In this document: one piece after another, positions 1 to 9,345 of the stretch
Numbering within the stretch: the first letter of the stretch is position 1
Layout: the number at the start of each line of letters is the position of its first letter
Assembly (NCBI RefSeq): GCF_000710915.1
Contig: NZ_BAUA01000044.1
Location: 62,001 to 126,000 of the forward strand
Direction of reading: 5' to 3'
Source of the DNA: Nocardia brasiliensis IFM 10847
GTDB lineage: Bacteria; Actinomycetota; Actinomycetes; Mycobacteriales; Mycobacteriaceae
Length of the DNA stretch: 64,000 nucleotides
Notes under the pieces: generated by a model
Databases searched by the model: none
Seen by the model: only the letters and a program-made list of their open reading frames with translations
Told to the model about the DNA's origin: nothing
Position numbers and translations under genes: made by a program

Positions 1-1
1 G

Positions 2-193
<192 letters not shown>

Positions 194-782
194 ATGCCTC
201 CGTCTTCGAATCCGCGACTCGTCCAGTGCCCGGAGATGGGTGCCCCGGCCCATTGTCCGATGCTGGGCGGTCCGGAACATATTCGTCCGCTCGCGGGGTG
301 CATGAGGGGCGCCCCGCGGCGACGAATGCCGTGGTACGCGACTCGCTTCCGAGCACAGATTTCGAGTGTGGAGTTGAGATGGTCACGCAGGACCCGCCGC
401 GAATCGCCCGTCGTAGACGATCAACCACCGAGACGGCCTGGCAGCACCTCAACTCCGGGCCCCCGGTCATTTGCACCGGCACCGAGCATCAGTCGGTGCG
501 CACAGTGATTCGCCCGTAATGGTCGATTCGTGCATGGGCCGTTCCCCGGCTCTCTACTTGTTGTCCGGAATGGTTTGAGCGCAGCCGATTACGCCGCGGG
601 ATATTCACCGAAGGTGACCGCGTGGGCGCCGATCCGTCGGCGACATCGAAGGCTTGGACTCGGGCCCGTAGCTCGGCCGCCAAGGACATCTCGGGCACCG
701 GCACCAGGGATTACGCCTGTGCCGACTCGCTGCCGGCCTCGATGCGGATCAGTGGTTTACGATCACGCCCGTAACGGTGCGC
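194..782. other. Non-coding stretch, no gene supported
   Basis: About 590 bases between the acyl-CoA synthetase stop and the IS21 remnant. Open frames exist on both strands, but none has a ribosome binding site, a family motif or plausible composition. The stretch lies next to two insertion-sequence remnants and is probably eroded flanking sequence. Confidence 0.5.
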
Positions 783-1050
783 ACGGTGGAAGACCCGTAT
801 CTTGGTGTGGCGTTGCTCGCCTGGCACGTCCAGATCCGTACGCAACGTTCCATCGATCACCGACTTGAACCAGTCGAGCTTGGAATTCTTGCCGGATAGT
901 CCTTGCGCGCCCCGGGCCATACCGAGGCGGACGGCCCTGTCGATCGTGTCGCGGCCGATCTGACATCTACGTTTGGACCGCGAGCCTTGGAACTCCCGTG
1001 CGAAGATCGCGGCGGATCGCCGCGTACAACTCGACCTTCTGTCGCTTCCG
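783..1050 (-). pseudogene. IS21-family IstA transposase remnant, frameshifted
   Basis: Read on the minus strand, three frames must be joined to follow the protein: KVELYAAIRRDLRTG (near 1035), then WPGARKDYPAR, then SKLDWFKSVIDGTLR and VPGEQRHTKIRVFHR ending near 783. IstA proteins have this N-terminal order: a helix-turn-helix, a P-rich linker, then KLDPFKPxID and PRKQRHTxxRIFxRL. The integrase core (DDE) and the helper istB are absent. The piece is therefore a short dead fragment of an IS21 element, pointing away from the IS1182 remnant next to it. Confidence 0.6.
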
Positions 1051-1122
1051 GTCCAATACTGGATCGGGCACGGTTTGCGGATGCTGCTGGTGATCTAGGG
1101 TTTCGGCACTGGTGACCATGCA

Positions 1123-2924
1123 TTGACAGGTGCTACCTCTTGGGTAGGGCGTGTATGTGTGGACGGGGTGATGGTCATGGCGATGGGTCATGGATGCGGT
1201 GGAACGATCCCGGTGGAGACGGTTCGCACGGCCTGGGCCGCCAATCCGGGTGGGACACCGGCAATGTGGATTCGAGATCGGCTCGACGGGGTGTTCCTGG
1301 ATTCCGATTTCGCTGATAGATATCCGGCCGACGGGAGATCGGGTCTGTCACCGGCGTGGTTGGCGTTGGTGTCGGTGCTTCAGTTCGCCGAGAACTTGAC
1401 TGACCGCCAAGCTGCCCATGCGGTGGTGTGCCGGATCGACTGGAATTACGCCCTCGGGATGGAGTTGGACGGAGCGGGTTTCGATCACACGGTGTTGTGC
1501 GGGTTTCGTGAGCGCATGGTCCAAGGCGATCGAGCGGATCGGTTGCTGGCGGTGATGGTCGAGCGTCTGGCCGCGGCTGGGCTCGTCAATCCCCGTGGTC
1601 GCCAGCGCACCGATTCCACTCACGTGCTGACTGCGGTGCGCACGCTGTCACGGTTGGAGCGGATCGGCGAGACGCGGCGGGCGGCATTGGTCGAAATCGC
1701 CGGCGCGGCACCGGAATGGCTGTCGGAGATCATGGACCCGGAAATGGGGAGCAGCGCTACGCCTCCCGATCCGCTACGACCGGCTGCCACGCGGGACCGA
1801 TGCCAAGCGCGCCTGGGTTCTGACCGTCGGCGCCGACGGGGTCGAGCTGTTACGAGCTCTCGCGGGCCCGGACGTCCCGAAACGGCTGCGCCAGGGGACG
1901 CAGGCTGAAATCTTGCGGCAAGTGTGGGTTCAGCAGTTTTGGTTCGACAGCGCCGGTCAGCTGCGATGGCGGGACGCGAAACAGACCAAGGACCGCCGAA
2001 GCCGCCGGTCGGCGCCCAGGCGATCGAGATCGGCCGCGACGGGGTCGCCGGACCCGACCTCGGAGCAAGTGCCCTGGTCGGGGACCGAAATCGTCTCCCC
2101 GCATGATCCCGAGGCTCGTTTCTGCCATCGCCCGGGAAAGGCCCAGTGGATCGGCTACAAGGTCCACTAGACCGAAACCTGCGACGACGACCTGCCCCAT
2201 ATGATCGTGCACGTGTTGACCACCACGGCCCCCGAGCAGGACGTCCACGCCCTCGACCCCATCCACACGGCGCTGGCCGACCAGAAACTCTTGCCCGGCG
2301 AGCATCTGGTCGACGCCGGCTACATCACTCCGCAGGTCATCCATCACCCCGCCACCGAGCATGCCGTCACCGTGATCGGGCCGGTCCGCGAAGATCCCCG
2401 CGCCAGCGAACATCCCGGCTTCACCAAGGAAGACTTCGTCATCGACCGGCAGGCCCGCACCCGCCACCTGCCCGCAAGGAATCACCAGCCCGCCCTGGAA
2501 ACCCACCGTCGCCGACCAGCGCCCCGCCATCTCGGTGCTGTTCCGCCGTGGTGAATGCCGCGACTGCACCATGCGCCGCCAGTGCACCGGCAACGTCGAC
2601 GACAAGGGCAGGCACCTGCTACTACTGCCCGGGCCACTGCAGAAGATCCAGTCCCACGCCAGGGTCGAGCAGAAAACCCCTGCCTGGCAACAGAAATACG
2701 CTGCACGCGCCGGATGCGAGGCAACCGTGTCTGAAACCATCCATGCCCACGGCCTGCGCCGATGCCGCTACCGCGGCCTGGCCCGAACACACGTCCAGCA
2801 TGTCCTCACCGCCGCCGGAACCGACCTCATCCGCCTCAGTAAACATCCGAACAGACTGAAACCCAAGCCTCCCAGACGATTCCATCAACTCTCCCTCACC
2901 AGACCGATCTCACGGATCGCCTGA
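1123..2924 (+). pseudogene. IS1182-family transposase, broken by several frameshifts and a stop
   Basis: The N-terminal part (1123-1745) is a good DUF772-type transposase start, with RYPADGRSGLSPAWLALVSV, a Gln/Asp-rich stretch and RQRTDSTHV, the first Asp of the DDE set. The frame is lost near 1745 and continues in a second frame (RYDRLPRGTDAKRAWVLTVG, VWVQQFWFDSAG, YDPEAR-like PHDPEARFCHRPG). It stops at TAG 2168, resumes at HMIVHVLTTTAPEQDVHALD, and ends with the C-terminal Cys pair CRDCTMRRQC and the GLRRCRYRGLART region. This order matches IS1182 transposases of about 500 residues. At least three lesions make it inactive. I saw no clear terminal inverted repeats. Confidence 0.8.
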
Positions 2925-3356
2925 GATCACCAGCAGCCGAAATTCGTGCCAGATCCACAGTTGGGCCGGAGTTGACACCTTCGAGATTTATGCCGGTAAC
3001 CACGCCGGAGATACCGCTTAGAGCCACCGACGAGGCCATCACCGCCTACAAAGCCGCACTGCCCACCCTCGCTCGACCCGTCTGAAACCACCCCTGGCGC
3101 GACGCACACGAGCCTGTGACATGCGAAAAGTTCCCGAATCGCATTCGGCCCCGAGGATTCCCGCAGGTCGAATTCCGTGAATACGTGTCAACCCGCCGAG
3201 GTTGTTCGTTCCAGTCCCATCGGGCAGCACAGGTCCTGCGCCAGCGCCCGAGAAGCCACACCTAGTTCGTCAAGGAGGCCGTTTCACCCAGGGCAGCCGT
3301 TCTTTAGCACGTCCTGAGCTGGAACGATATGAACGACTTCGGATGGTACGTTCGGT
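2925..3356. other. Non-coding stretch between IS remnant and efflux gene
   Basis: About 430 bases with only short, unsupported frames. No tRNA, terminator or family motif was recognised. It probably holds the right flank of the IS1182 remnant and the 3' side of the efflux gene that ends at 3357. Confidence 0.5.
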
Positions 3357-4994
3357 TTACTGTTGCGCCGGTTCAGTGATCGACGCCGACTCCGATCGAT
3401 CCGTTCGAGTGGCGCGCATACGCCAGGGTCGTCGCAGATGAAATCGACCGCATTGACGGATGCGACGGAACCTGCTGCTGCCTCCGGTGCTTGGGCGTCC
3501 GGGTGACAGTGGGATGAGGATCAGCGCGCCGGCAAGGCTGATTACGGCCAGGGCGAACGCCGACCGTTCCACTCCATCCCAGAAGGCGGCCTTCGCATAG
3601 TCGGCGAGAGGCTTCCCCACAGCACCCGCGCGTTCAGCGACTTCGAGTGCACCGGCCAGGGAGCTGCGGACGGGAGCGCGAGCAGGCTCAGGAAGGCGGT
3701 ACAAGACTTCGCCGATTCTCGACGAGTAGTTCGCCGACAGGATGCTGCCAGCGACGGCGATACCGACGGCCGCGCCGATTTCCCGAGTCGCGTCGTTGAC
3801 AGCAGCCGACACCCCGTGCTTCTCCAACGGTGTGTCGAGCATGATCGCGTTGGTGGCGGGGGCGGCCGACATGCCCAGGCCAGCGCTCATGATCAGCAGA
3901 GGTGAGAGCACGTCGAGGTAGGACGAACCGGAGTCGAGGTGTTGGAGGGCTAACAAGCCGATGGCGATGGTCAGAAGCCCGGTCGTGGTCGTCAACCGGA
4001 GCCCCACCCGCGCCGCGATCATCGGTGAGACGAGCGACATCGCGATGAGCGGAGCGACCATCGGGGCAAGTGCCAGGGCCGAGTGCAGGGGCGTGAATCC
4101 CAAGATGAGCTGGAAATGCTGTACCAGCAGGAACATCACGCCGAAAGTTACGAGGAACTGGATGGTTATCGACAGCGCACCGCTCGAGAAGCCCCGGCGG
4201 CGGAAGAGCCGTACGTCCAGCAACGGGTGCTCGGCACGGAGTTCAGTGACGATGAAGGCAGCGACGCTCACCGCTCCGACCGCTCCCATGGCGAACACCC
4301 AGCCATCAGTCCAACCGCGCGATGGAGCCTCGATGATGGCGAATACCGCCGTACCGATGGCGAGTACCACCAAGAACATGCCGCGAACTTCCAGCTGTGG
4401 GCGTTCGATGTCATGAGAATCGGGGACGGTGAAGCCCAGAACCAGCAGCAGCAGTGCGACGAGGGTCAGGCCGACGAAGATCGAGTGCCATGACCAGCGA
4501 GTAAGGAGCAGACCGGATCCAACCATGCCGATCACTCCGCCCGAACCGGCGATACCTGCCCATACTCCGACCGCGTACTCCCGTTTGTTCATCGGTAGGT
4601 TGGCGGTCAGAAGCGACAGAGTCGCCGGCATGACGAGGGCGGCTCCCACGCCCGCCACCGCTCTGGACAGCATGAGCCATACTGGGGCATCGACCAACAC
4701 TGGTACCAGGGAAGCGGCCGCGAATACGGCCAGTCCCACGGTCAAAACGCGTCGACGGCCGTATCTATCGCCCATCGCGCCCCCGGGCAACACCAGGCAG
4801 GCAAGCGCCAGCGTATATCCATCGACTATCCAGGTGAGCGCATTCTGGTCAGCTCCGGTGTCCAGCGCGATAGCGGGGAGCGCGGTGTAGAGCGCTGCCA
4901 TGGCGGCGACAACCAGAGCCACCGCGGCGCAGGTCACCGTCATCGTCCAGGCCGCAGATCGTCGGGCGGCGAGTCGGTCTCCAAGACGGATCAT
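3357..4994 (-). CDS. MFS drug efflux transporter, DHA2 (14-TM) family
   Basis: A 545-residue inner-membrane protein with about 14 hydrophobic segments, as in QacA/EmrB-type proton-drug antiporters. Visible family motifs are the TM1 region (VVAAMAALYTALPAI), LTWIVDGYTLALACLVLPGG, the loop 2-3 motif A GDRYGRRRVLTVG, and the antiporter motif C-like stretch GVWAGIAGSGGVIGMVGSG in TM5. The first 30 residues are polar, followed directly by TM1, so this start is natural. It ends with a basic tail. It stands beside the minus-strand DUF4873 gene, about 60 bases downstream of it. It is closely similar to the second pump at 14039-15601, but has no adjacent TetR gene. The exported substrate is unknown; export of the oxygenase cluster product is an inference. 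Confidence 0.88.
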   Translation of the reverse strand: MIRLGDRLAARRSAAWTMTVTCAAVALVVAAMAALYTALPAIALDTGADQNALTWIVDGYTLALACLVLPGGAMGDRYGRRRVLTVGLAVFAAASLVPVLVDAPVWLMLSRAVAGVGAALVMPATLSLLTANLPMNKREYAVGVWAGIAGSGGVIGMVGSGLLLTRWSWHSIFVGLTLVALLLLVLGFTVPDSHDIERPQLEVRGMFLVVLAIGTAVFAIIEAPSRGWTDGWVFAMGAVGAVSVAAFIVTELRAEHPLLDVRLFRRRGFSSGALSITIQFLVTFGVMFLLVQHFQLILGFTPLHSALALAPMVAPLIAMSLVSPMIAARVGLRLTTTTGLLTIAIGLLALQHLDSGSSYLDVLSPLLIMSAGLGMSAAPATNAIMLDTPLEKHGVSAAVNDATREIGAAVGIAVAGSILSANYSSRIGEVLYRLPEPARAPVRSSLAGALEVAERAGAVGKPLADYAKAAFWDGVERSAFALAVISLAGALILIPLSPGRPSTGGSSRFRRIRQCGRFHLRRPWRMRATRTDRSESASITEPAQQ

Positions 4995-5055
4995 GTCGTT
5001 TTCGGTTCCGTTCGCAATGGTTCGTCATCGGCTTTCGCGCGAGGGGGCCTGCGAC

Positions 5056-5391
5056 TCAACTCGGTGTCGCCTCCACCTCCTCCAGCGATGACGGCACGGG
5101 ATAAGGGGGACGCCCGCGACCTTGGATTCGGTAGCGGCCCCAAAAGTCTCGATCGCCGATGGTCCCGGCAGCTTCGCCGGAACAAGTCCGGACCACCACC
5201 GAACGGCGGCGACCCTGTAGCAACTCGTCGAGAATGTCGCTCTGGCGGACTCGCCCGTACCAGCAGAAGCGGCCATCGATGGGTTGGAAGAAGCCGCGCA
5301 GTTCGACCTGCACCTCGACTTCGTTGCTGGCGATGATCACCGTCGCCGACCCGACGTAGTCGGAGTCATCGTGCGGACTGTGAGAATTCAC
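5056..5391 (-). CDS. DUF4873 domain protein
   Basis: Small soluble protein of 111 residues. The start is placed at GTG 5391 because AAGGA lies seven bases upstream on the minus strand; the frame remains open further upstream, but that part is Pro-rich and unlike the family. The body (VEVQVELRGFFQPIDGRFCWYGRV, here split by eye as VELRGFFQPIDGRFCWYG) is the hallmark of DUF4873, a beta-rich family of unknown function that in actinobacteria is often encoded beside, or fused to, flavin monooxygenases. Here it is divergent from a diiron oxygenase and a Baeyer-Villiger enzyme, which fits that habit. It is likely an accessory to oxidation of a hydrophobic substrate, but no activity can be assigned. 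Confidence 0.7.
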   Translation of the reverse strand: MNSHSPHDDSDYVGSATVIIASNEVEVQVELRGFFQPIDGRFCWYGRVRQSDILDELLQGRRRSVVVRTCSGEAAGTIGDRDFWGRYRIQGRGRPPYPVPSSLEEVEATPS

Positions 5392-5511
5392 TGTGGTTTC
5401 CTTCGTCTGGTCGACAGTCGACGCCCCGCGGGGGATCCACCAGCACTGCAGGTAGGGCGGACCGGCGCTGGGATCTGGGGGCGTTGACCGCTTGACAATC
5501 CGGTCCGCCGT

Positions 5512-5568
5512 GGTCAAAGTTACCTCATACCTGAAGTATCCGCTACCTGCCGTAAGGGTAATTTGACC
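5512..5568. promoter_or_regulatory. Inverted repeat in the divergent DUF4873/oxygenase promoter region
   Basis: GGTCAAAGTTACC at 5512-5524 faces GGTAATTTGACC at 5557-5568; the arms match over 12 bases apart from one inserted G. Between them is a smaller ATAC/GTAT repeat. It lies between divergent genes, as expected for an operator, and the TetR gene at 10498 is the nearest candidate regulator. Binding is an inference. Confidence 0.4.
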
Positions 5569-5651
5569 GGGTGCCCAGGCAACTGTGACGGGATGTCACT
5601 CCGTGCTGGATGCGTCGATGCGAGTCATCGGCCGAGTCGAAGGATGGACAA

Positions 5652-6638
5652 ATGACAACAAGTGATGTTCGGGCCCAGATCGCCGGGCCTATAGCCGTAA
5701 CCACCGACGGTATGGCGCGCGTGAGCGGTCGCCGACCCGTTGATCTGCAACGATCGGCTGGGCGGCTGCTCAAGACCTCTGCCGAGAAGTTTTACGACGC
5801 CGAAGTCGACATCGACTGGGATAGTCCGTGGTTGCCGGACAAGGCATGGCTTCCCGAGCACCGGGTGTCGCTCTACGGCACCGGGCTGTGGAATCGACTG
5901 TCGGATGAGCAGAAGATCGAGCTGGGCAAGCACGAACTGGTCAGCATCTTGAGCTTCGGAATTTACGCCGAGAATTTGCTGAGCATGGCATTGTTGCGGA
6001 TGAATACAACGGGAGACCTCGTCGACAACAAGGCGCTGTACGCACTCGCCGAGGTTGGCGACGAGAGCCGTCACTCCATGATGTTCGCGCGCTTGATCGC
6101 CAAAACGGGCATCGCGCCTTACAAGCTTCCACGCGGGTTCCTTTCGCTGGCGAAGATCCTGCATTTCATCCCGCTGGGGCCGTCTATCCAGGGTGCGACC
6201 CTATTGATCGAGGAGATACTCGATCGCGCCCAGCGTGAAGCGATGAACGACGAACGCTTACAGCCGCAGGTCCGGCAGTTGATGAAGATTCACGTGCTCG
6301 AGGAGGCCCGCCACATCACCTTCGCGCGAACCGAACTTGTCGAGGGAATGCGTGCGCGTGGACGGGTCTCGCGGGCATGGCACCGCGGTGTGCTCGCGGT
6401 CGTTGCGAATTTGGCATATCCGATTCTGATCAACCCGAGGCTGTACCGTGTGGTGGGCGTGCATCCGCTGCGAGGGTTCCTCGCGTGCCAGTTCGGTCCG
6501 CACTACCGGGAGAACCTTCAGTTCATGTCCGAGCCGATGATCCGATTCTTCGACGAGGCCGGCATGCTGGAAGGCCGGGTCACACTGTTCCTTTGGCGTC
6601 TGTCGAGGAGCCTTCCCAGCGACATCGCCCAGCGGTGA
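5652..6638 (+). CDS. AurF-like diiron oxygenase (PF11583 family)
   Basis: A 328-residue soluble protein. ATG 5652 is chosen because AAGGA sits seven bases upstream; an earlier in-frame ATG (5610) lacks a site. The fold is a ferritin-like helical bundle with two metal-binding signatures: E138-x2-H141 in DESRH, and H214-x3-E218-x2-H221 in HVLEEARH. The second matches the His-Glu-His spacing of AurF, the p-aminobenzoate N-oxygenase. The extra Glu residues of IYAENLL and LIEEILDRAQ complete the likely diiron site. It would use O2 and electrons, probably from the ferredoxin reductase encoded at 9346. It is the first gene of a plus-strand set with the Baeyer-Villiger enzyme, SDR and reductase. The substrate is unknown; such genes in mycolata usually act on lipids or arylamines. 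Confidence 0.8.
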   Translation: MTTSDVRAQIAGPIAVTTDGMARVSGRRPVDLQRSAGRLLKTSAEKFYDAEVDIDWDSPWLPDKAWLPEHRVSLYGTGLWNRLSDEQKIELGKHELVSILSFGIYAENLLSMALLRMNTTGDLVDNKALYALAEVGDESRHSMMFARLIAKTGIAPYKLPRGFLSLAKILHFIPLGPSIQGATLLIEEILDRAQREAMNDERLQPQVRQLMKIHVLEEARHITFARTELVEGMRARGRVSRAWHRGVLAVVANLAYPILINPRLYRVVGVHPLRGFLACQFGPHYRENLQFMSEPMIRFFDEAGMLEGRVTLFLWRLSRSLPSDIAQR

Positions 6639-6697
6639 CTGGGCGCGGTCCGGCGAAACGTGGGGACCGCAGCGCGGAAAATACGAGTGAAAGCCGA

Positions 6698-6715
6698 TAC
6701 CGCTCGCATGCGGTA
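6698..6715. promoter_or_regulatory. 18-base inverted repeat upstream of the monooxygenase gene
   Basis: TACCGC-TCGCAT-GCGGTA, six-base perfect arms, in the 194-base gap between the diiron oxygenase and the Baeyer-Villiger gene. No T-run follows, so it is unlikely to be a terminator. It could be an operator for the nearby TetR protein. Confidence 0.35.
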
Positions 6716-6832
6716 ACCATCGATCGTTCCTGTGACCTTATTGGTAGAACGGTCCGATATTCGCGTACGTTGCGGGCACGATAAAATCTCAGTGGCTAAC
6801 GCTATGGCGAGCCGCACGGTCAGAGGAAGCCG

Positions 6833-8431
6833 ATGAAAAACAGTCGTTCTGGAAATTATGTTTACAAGTCCGATGGCGCGGGAGGTGAAGAAGCGCAGGT
6901 AAAAGTGCATCGGACACAAGTTCTCATCGTGGGAAGCGGCTTTTCCGGCATGGGGATGGCAATTCAATTACTGAAAGCCGGAATAGACGACTTCTTGCTG
7001 ATCGAGAAAGAGACCGAGATCGGCGGAACATGGCGTGACAACACGTATCCGGGCTGTGCATGCGACGTTCCTTCGCACATGTACTCCTACTCCTTCGAGC
7101 CCAAACCTGATTGGAGTCAACTCTGGGCGGGGCAGGATGAGATCCAGAACTATCTCACCGGCCTTGCGCGTAAGTATGATCTGTATCGGCGGACTCACTT
7201 CGGCCGGGCGCTGCAATCCGGACATTGGGATTCCGACGATTCTGCTTGGCATCTGGTCACCTCGGACGGTCACGAGTATATTGCTCGGTTCGTGGTTTCG
7301 GGGGTAGGAGCATTGCACATACCGAGCATTCCCAAGATTGAGGGACAGCAGAACTTCGGCGGCACAGTATTTCATTCGGCGCAATGGGATCATGACTGCT
7401 CGTTGGCGGGCAAGAAGGTCGCTGTTATCGGTACCGGAGCGAGTGCGATCCAGTTCATTCCCGAGATCGCCAAGGTCGTCAGCGAACTGCACGTGTACCA
7501 GCGCACGCCGGCATGGGTGCTGCCTCGGAAGAACATCAAGTTTCCGAAGGCTGTTCGGGCTTTGTTCACCAGAGTGCCGATCCTCGCGAAGGGGCTTCGA
7601 ACGGCCGTATACTGGTCGGCGGAATCCTTGTCGGTGGGCCTCAACGGCCATCTCAACCTTATGCGCCCGCTCGAGAGTATTGCCAAGTGGAATATCGCGC
7701 AGGGAATCGACGATCCCGTATTGCGCACTAAACTCACCCCGAGCTATCGCATCGGCTGTAAGCGGATCCTCGGCTCGAGCGATTACTATCCAGCCCTGAA
7801 TAGGCCCACGACAACCGTGATAACCGATGGGATCTCGGAGATCGCTGAGGGTGCGATCGTGTCTCGTACCGGCGAGAAGCGCCCAGTAGATGTGATCATC
7901 TACGCGACCGGCTTCCATGTGACAGATGGGTTCGAAAGCCTGCGTCTCAAGGGCGCGTCCGGCAAGGAACTCGCGTCGGTCTGGTCGGACGAGGGGATTC
8001 AGACGCATCTCGGCATCACGACCGCCGGGTTCCCCAACCTGTTCTTTCTGCTCGGCCCCAACACCGGGCTCGGCCACAACTCCGTGGTCTTCATGATCGA
8101 ATGCCAGATCAGATACATAATCTCGGCGATCCGTCTTGTGAAGGAGCGCGGCGCGGCCGCGCTCGAGGTGCGTGAGCCGGTCCAGCGGAAGTTCAACTCC
8201 GAGATCCAGCGGAAGCTGGTGAAGGGAGTCTGGAGCAGCGGCGGGTGTACAAGTTGGTACCTCGACGCACAGGGCGTCAATCGAACGGTCTGGCCGGGTT
8301 TCACTTGGCAGTACTGGCGGCGGACTCGCAAACTCGCGGCGTCGGATTTCGGGTTTGTCGGCGAATCGGCCCCTGCGCACCGTAGCGTCGACGCCTCGAA
8401 TTCGCCTGGGAAGGAGAATCTTCCGAAATGA
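6833..8431 (+). CDS. Type I Baeyer-Villiger monooxygenase (FAD/NADPH)
   Basis: A 532-residue flavoprotein. The FAD Rossmann motif GSGFSG is at residues 34-39, followed by IGGTWRDNTYPG. The Baeyer-Villiger fingerprint FxGxxxHxxxW[DP] is intact as FGGTVFHSAQWD (F175, H181, W185, D186). A second nucleotide fold, VAVIGTGASAIQF, binds NADPH, and IYATGFH is the usual later ATG motif. The family inserts oxygen next to a carbonyl using O2 and NADPH. The first 28 residues precede the FAD fold and are not conserved. The start ATG 6833 follows AGGAAG. It shares an ATGA overlap with the SDR gene, so the two are translationally coupled: the dehydrogenase could supply the ketone or handle the ester product. 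The substrate is not known. Confidence 0.9.
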   Translation: MKNSRSGNYVYKSDGAGGEEAQVKVHRTQVLIVGSGFSGMGMAIQLLKAGIDDFLLIEKETEIGGTWRDNTYPGCACDVPSHMYSYSFEPKPDWSQLWAGQDEIQNYLTGLARKYDLYRRTHFGRALQSGHWDSDDSAWHLVTSDGHEYIARFVVSGVGALHIPSIPKIEGQQNFGGTVFHSAQWDHDCSLAGKKVAVIGTGASAIQFIPEIAKVVSELHVYQRTPAWVLPRKNIKFPKAVRALFTRVPILAKGLRTAVYWSAESLSVGLNGHLNLMRPLESIAKWNIAQGIDDPVLRTKLTPSYRIGCKRILGSSDYYPALNRPTTTVITDGISEIAEGAIVSRTGEKRPVDVIIYATGFHVTDGFESLRLKGASGKELASVWSDEGIQTHLGITTAGFPNLFFLLGPNTGLGHNSVVFMIECQIRYIISAIRLVKERGAAALEVREPVQRKFNSEIQRKLVKGVWSSGGCTSWYLDAQGVNRTVWPGFTWQYWRRTRKLAASDFGFVGESAPAHRSVDASNSPGKENLPK

Positions 8432-9276
8432 GAGATTTCAGTAATCGAGTCATATCGATAACCGGGGGTGGTTCGGGAATCGGCCGCGCGGTCGCAATCC
8501 GGCTGGCTGTCGACGGTGCGCGGCTGGCTATTGCCGATATCAACGGTGAGCGCGCTCAGGAAACCGCTTCCGTATGCAGGTCCTTGGGGGCCGAATGCCA
8601 GCACTATGAGCTCGATGTAGCCGATCGTCGCGCATTCCAAGATTACCGGAGTCGTGTCCTCGCTGACTTTGGCTCGGTCAGCATGGTGATCAACAACGCA
8701 GGTGTTGCGCTGGGCGCCGACATACTGGACATGGAGTGGAGCGACTTCGAATGGCTGATGGGCATCAATTTCTGGGGAGTGGTCAACGGAACGAAGCTGT
8801 TTCTTCCGGATCTGATCGATTCGGGTGACAGCCACATTGTCAATGTCTCGAGCGTTTTCGGGTTGATGGCTATACCGAGCCAGAGTGCGTATAATGCATC
8901 GAAATTCGCCGTGCGAGGATTCACCGAAGCACTGCGGCAGGAGATGCGAATCCGCCGGTTACCCATCGGTGTGACATGCGTACATCCCGGTGGTGTTCGC
9001 ACTAATATCGTGCGAGATGCACGGGGTGTCGGCGTGATCGGCGATGAAGAGAAGATCGTTGCTGGATTCGATCGGATCGCGCTCACCACGCCGGACCGCG
9101 CAGCAGATGTGATCCTCAAGGGCGTCCGCCGCAACAGGCCACGAGTCCTCGTAGGACCCGATGCCCTGGGTTTCGATCTCATCACGCGGGCGGTGGGACC
9201 CAGGTATCAGGACCTAAACGCACCTCTGGCGCGCGTGGGATACGCGATAGGCCGTCGATACGGTCTGGTGAAGTAG
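8428..9276 (+). CDS. Short-chain dehydrogenase/reductase (SDR)
   Basis: A 282-residue classical SDR. TGGGSGIG at 12-19 binds NAD(P), NNAG lies near residue 90, the catalytic Ser is in VNVSS, and YNASK supplies Tyr155 and Lys159. An aspartate after strand 2 (IADIN) suggests NAD rather than NADP preference. It would interconvert an alcohol and a ketone. Its start overlaps the stop of the Baeyer-Villiger gene by four bases. The C-terminus is longer than the 250-residue core, and ends in a basic hydrophobic tail as in lipid-acting mycobacterial SDRs. Confidence 0.88.
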   Translation: MRDFSNRVISITGGGSGIGRAVAIRLAVDGARLAIADINGERAQETASVCRSLGAECQHYELDVADRRAFQDYRSRVLADFGSVSMVINNAGVALGADILDMEWSDFEWLMGINFWGVVNGTKLFLPDLIDSGDSHIVNVSSVFGLMAIPSQSAYNASKFAVRGFTEALRQEMRIRRLPIGVTCVHPGGVRTNIVRDARGVGVIGDEEKIVAGFDRIALTTPDRAADVILKGVRRNRPRVLVGPDALGFDLITRAVGPRYQDLNAPLARVGYAIGRRYGLVK

Positions 9277-9345
9277 CGCAGTTGGTATCGGTCCGCCGGC
9301 TAGATGGATGAGCGGGAGAAGCTGTCCAGCATTGATGGAGAAGGT

